Positions 31,563 to 33,436 of a DNA stretch of 33,436 nt are shown piece by piece. The notes beneath the pieces are model-generated. The model searched no databases. It was not told the DNA's origin and was given only the letters and a program-made list of their open reading frames with translations. How positions within the stretch are numbered: position 1 is the stretch's first letter; each line of letters begins with the position of its first letter. This DNA is from an uncultured Clostridia bacterium. Its GTDB lineage: Bacteria; Bacillota; Clostridia; UMGS1810. The position numbers and the translations under genes were made by a program. Location of the stretch: NCBI GenBank assembly GCA_937959315.1, contig CALGRC010000064.1:1-33436 (forward strand), in the 5' to 3' direction.

Positions 31563-33436
31563 TTAAAACATTATTGTCGCCCCGCCTGCCGCCTGTGCCT
31601 CACGGCTGTGACAAGTACAAAAAACCACTTGCCGTCTAGAAACATAAGATTGCAAATACGCCATGGCAGGCAAAAGCCGCTGGTCATCATACAACACAAA
31701 CGGATCGTCCAAAAACAGCGGGCAATCGATACCGATTGTTTCTATTATACCTAACCTGAGCGCAAAATACAACTGTTCTATTGTCCCAGAACTAAAATTT
31801 CTAATATCAGTATACCCAATTTCATGTTTCAGCCGTACGCCAAAACTGTCGTCAATCAACAGTTCCCCATACTTTCCGCCTGTGAAAGATGAAAAAACCG
31901 CCGCTGTTTTGTTTGCTAAAACCGGCGCAAAATTACACCGCAGCGTCTCAAATGCTTCGCCCAGCACCGTTTGTGCCAATTCGGCAGCAGCGGCCTGCCG
32001 TTTAGCGGCCGCAAGCTGTTCCGCACAGTCATCCAGTTCTTCTTGTAAACTAACAGAAGACAGGGCGGATGTATGCAAAAATGCCGCTTCCTGTTTTATC
32101 CGGGCCAGCTCTGCCGTCAACGAAAACAACCTTTCATCCGCCTGCCGGATAGCTTCATCCGCTTGTTCCGCATGCTGCACTGGTTGAACAGCCAATACAG
32201 CATCTACATTACCATATGTATTTTCTAGTTCTTCCCTGCATACATCCACCGCGGCATTTTTTTCTGCTAATACAGCCTTGGCAAGTTCCATCCGGTAAGC
32301 GGCGCTGTCCTTATGTGCTCGGCGTGTTGTATACTCCCGCTTCATTTGCAAGTATTCCTCTGTGGACGCCAAATGATACCGCTGTAAGATTTCCTGCTTA
32401 TCTTGCAGCAATTCCCTTTCCTGCCGTCCATACCGCTCCTGTTCACTCCGCAGATGATTGCCGCGTACAATCCCGTATACTGCCAGCACTGCCCCCAGTA
32501 TCATCCCCGCAAACAGTACCGGCAGGAAAAAACCAGCTGCGGCAAAAGCCGCCGCAGCCAGGCATCCTGCTACTACCAACCGCTTGGCCCCCGCGCGCTT
32601 ATCCCCCAGCAGCAAAGACCGGGTGTGAAGTTCCGCTGCCTGCTGGGAATCATCCCGCAGTAAAACCGCTTCCTCTTCCGGCGGCATTCGTTCTGCCGCT
32701 TCCATCCCCTCAAAAGTAATTGTTTCCCACGCCCGTATTGCAGCCGCAGCCTGTTCTTCCGCAGCCTTTTGCGCAGTTACAGCCGTCCGGTACCGTTCGC
32801 CTGCCGCAGCCATTGCAGCGGTGCCCTGTATGTGCATCCAATGCGCTTTTTCCTTCTCACAGGCAGTATAGTCCTCTTCCGCCTGCCGCTGTGCAGCGGC
32901 AAGCTGTTCTATTCGTTGTGCAGCGCCAACCGCCTGTCCCATCCGTTCCTTTAAACGCGATATCCTGCCTTCCAATCCAGGAATGACCGCTCCCGTGCGC
33001 CTTGGGGAAACCAACTGTGCAATGCGCTCCTTTAGTTCTGCATCCAGTTTCTGATAAGAGGCCTCCTCGGCGCCGCTTTCCATCAAATTGGAAAGCTTCC
33101 CAATCAGTTCCCCTTCCTTGCCGGCATCTACCCGCGCAGACCGCGCCGATAAATACATGGTCCGCGTAAACCCTTCGTCCGCCATACCAAATAACTGCAT
33201 TCCAATGCCGTCAGCCGGCAATTCCTCCCCAGTCGTCTTACACAGCAGCACCGCTTCCCGTGTTTTGCCCGCACGTACGCCCATACGGCGGGTCAACAGA
33301 TATTCCTTTCCATCTGCCCGGTATTCTATTTCTGCTTCCATAGGGCCGCCCTGCCATGGTAAAAACCGTTCTTTAAATGACAGCGCCCCGGCCTCTTTTC
33401 GAAACTTTGCCCCATAGAATAAAAACCGGATGCAGG
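31563..33436 (-). CDS. YhaN-like AAA/SMC-type ATPase with central membrane segments (5' end outside window)
   Basis: The frame is open beyond the ATG at 33341 to the window edge, and the extra codons (IRFLFYG, then RFLPWQGGP before MEAEIEYRADGKEYLL) look like the YhaN N-terminal domain, so the gene is cut and its Walker A lies outside. Numbered from that ATG, there are long coiled coils on both sides of a hydrophobic pair of spans (about 254-293). The ABC-like signature FSSGTIEQLYFALRL (about 518-532), Walker B CPLFLDDPFVLYDD and a C-terminal FCTCHSREAQ follow. YhaN proteins usually pair with a YhaO/SbcD-type nuclease, expected upstream. SbcC/RecN-like relatives are an alternative label. Confidence 0.82.
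   Translation of the reverse strand, partial: CIRFLFYGAKFRKEAGALSFKERFLPWQGGPMEAEIEYRADGKEYLLTRRMGVRAGKTREAVLLCKTTGEELPADGIGMQLFGMADEGFTRTMYLSARSARVDAGKEGELIGKLSNLMESGAEEASYQKLDAELKERIAQLVSPRRTGAVIPGLEGRISRLKERMGQAVGAAQRIEQLAAAQRQAEEDYTACEKEKAHWMHIQGTAAMAAAGERYRTAVTAQKAAEEQAAAAIRAWETITFEGMEAAERMPPEEEAVLLRDDSQQAAELHTRSLLLGDKRAGAKRLVVAGCLAAAAFAAAGFFLPVLFAGMILGAVLAVYGIVRGNHLRSEQERYGRQERELLQDKQEILQRYHLASTEEYLQMKREYTTRRAHKDSAAYRMELAKAVLAEKNAAVDVCREELENTYGNVDAVLAVQPVQHAEQADEAIRQADERLFSLTAELARIKQEAAFLHTSALSSVSLQEELDDCAEQLAAAKRQAAAAELAQTVLGEAFETLRCNFAPVLANKTAAVFSSFTGGKYGELLIDDSFGVRLKHEIGYTDIRNFSSGTIEQLYFALRLGIIETIGIDCPLFLDDPFVLYDDQRLLPAMAYLQSYVSRRQVVFCTCHSREAQAAGGATIMF

Noticed and set aside
1..33436. 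CRISPR arrays, tRNA or rRNA genes, insertion sequences, prophage or defence genes
   Set aside because: None was seen. The tyrosine recombinase sits in a conserved spoIIM context with no attachment site repeats or phage genes around it.

Overview
The window looks like chromosomal core DNA from an endospore-forming, DAP-type Gram-positive bacterium of the class Clostridia. SpoIIM and a SpoVD-like PASTA transpeptidase point to sporulation. MurE carries the DNPR motif of meso-diaminopimelate ligases. FtsL/DivIB, Sbp, DUF881, Asp23 and FakA are Firmicutes-type genes. Shine-Dalgarno sequences are strong (AGGAGG type), and many genes start with GTG or TTG. No species is assigned.

Layout. (1) Positions 1-5191, minus strand: the S10 ribosomal protein operon, in the order rpsJ-rplC-rplD-rplW-rplB-rpsS-rplV-rpsC-rplP-rpmC-rpsQ, with rpsQ cut by the window edge. 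It has its own promoter and a leader of about 240 nt containing a terminator-like hairpin and a possible two-state helix. (2) 5575-7971, minus: proC, spoIIM and an XerD-type recombinase whose catalytic residues are unusual. (3) 8062-9990, plus: the only plus-strand island, a three-gene YtrA-like regulator/ABC ATPase/ABC permease operon behind a consensus promoter with an overlapping dyad. (4) 9991-10269: a convergent intergenic region rich in palindromes and nested stems. (5) 10270-12339, minus: nrdR-dusB-tmk. (6) 12433-27224, minus: a long division and cell wall (dcw) cluster, mraZ-rsmH-ftsL-spoVD-murE-murF-mraY-ftsW-murG-murA-divIB-DUF881-sbp-ftsZ. It is preceded by a promoter with tandem MraZ boxes and closed by a terminator. 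murD, murB, murC and ftsA are absent from it. (7) 27413-33436, minus: a YhaN-like ATPase (cut by the window edge), asp23-like, fakA and recG, ending in a strong terminator.

How the genes fit together. The dcw cluster supplies the late cytoplasmic steps of peptidoglycan synthesis (MurA, MurE, MurF), the lipid-linked steps (MraY, MurG), polymerisation and cross-linking at the septum (FtsW, SpoVD) and the division scaffold (FtsZ, FtsL, DivIB). MraZ probably regulates the cluster through its boxes. FtsZ probably also has its own extended -10 promoter. The ribosomal operon and the DNA/RNA maintenance genes are housekeeping.

No clear new defence, mobile or biosynthetic system is visible. The points most worth a second look are non-coding: the S10 leader, the structured region at 10015-10260, and terminator hairpins placed directly in front of nrdR and recG. 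The altered active site of the XerD homologue and the missing murD are the main protein-level oddities.
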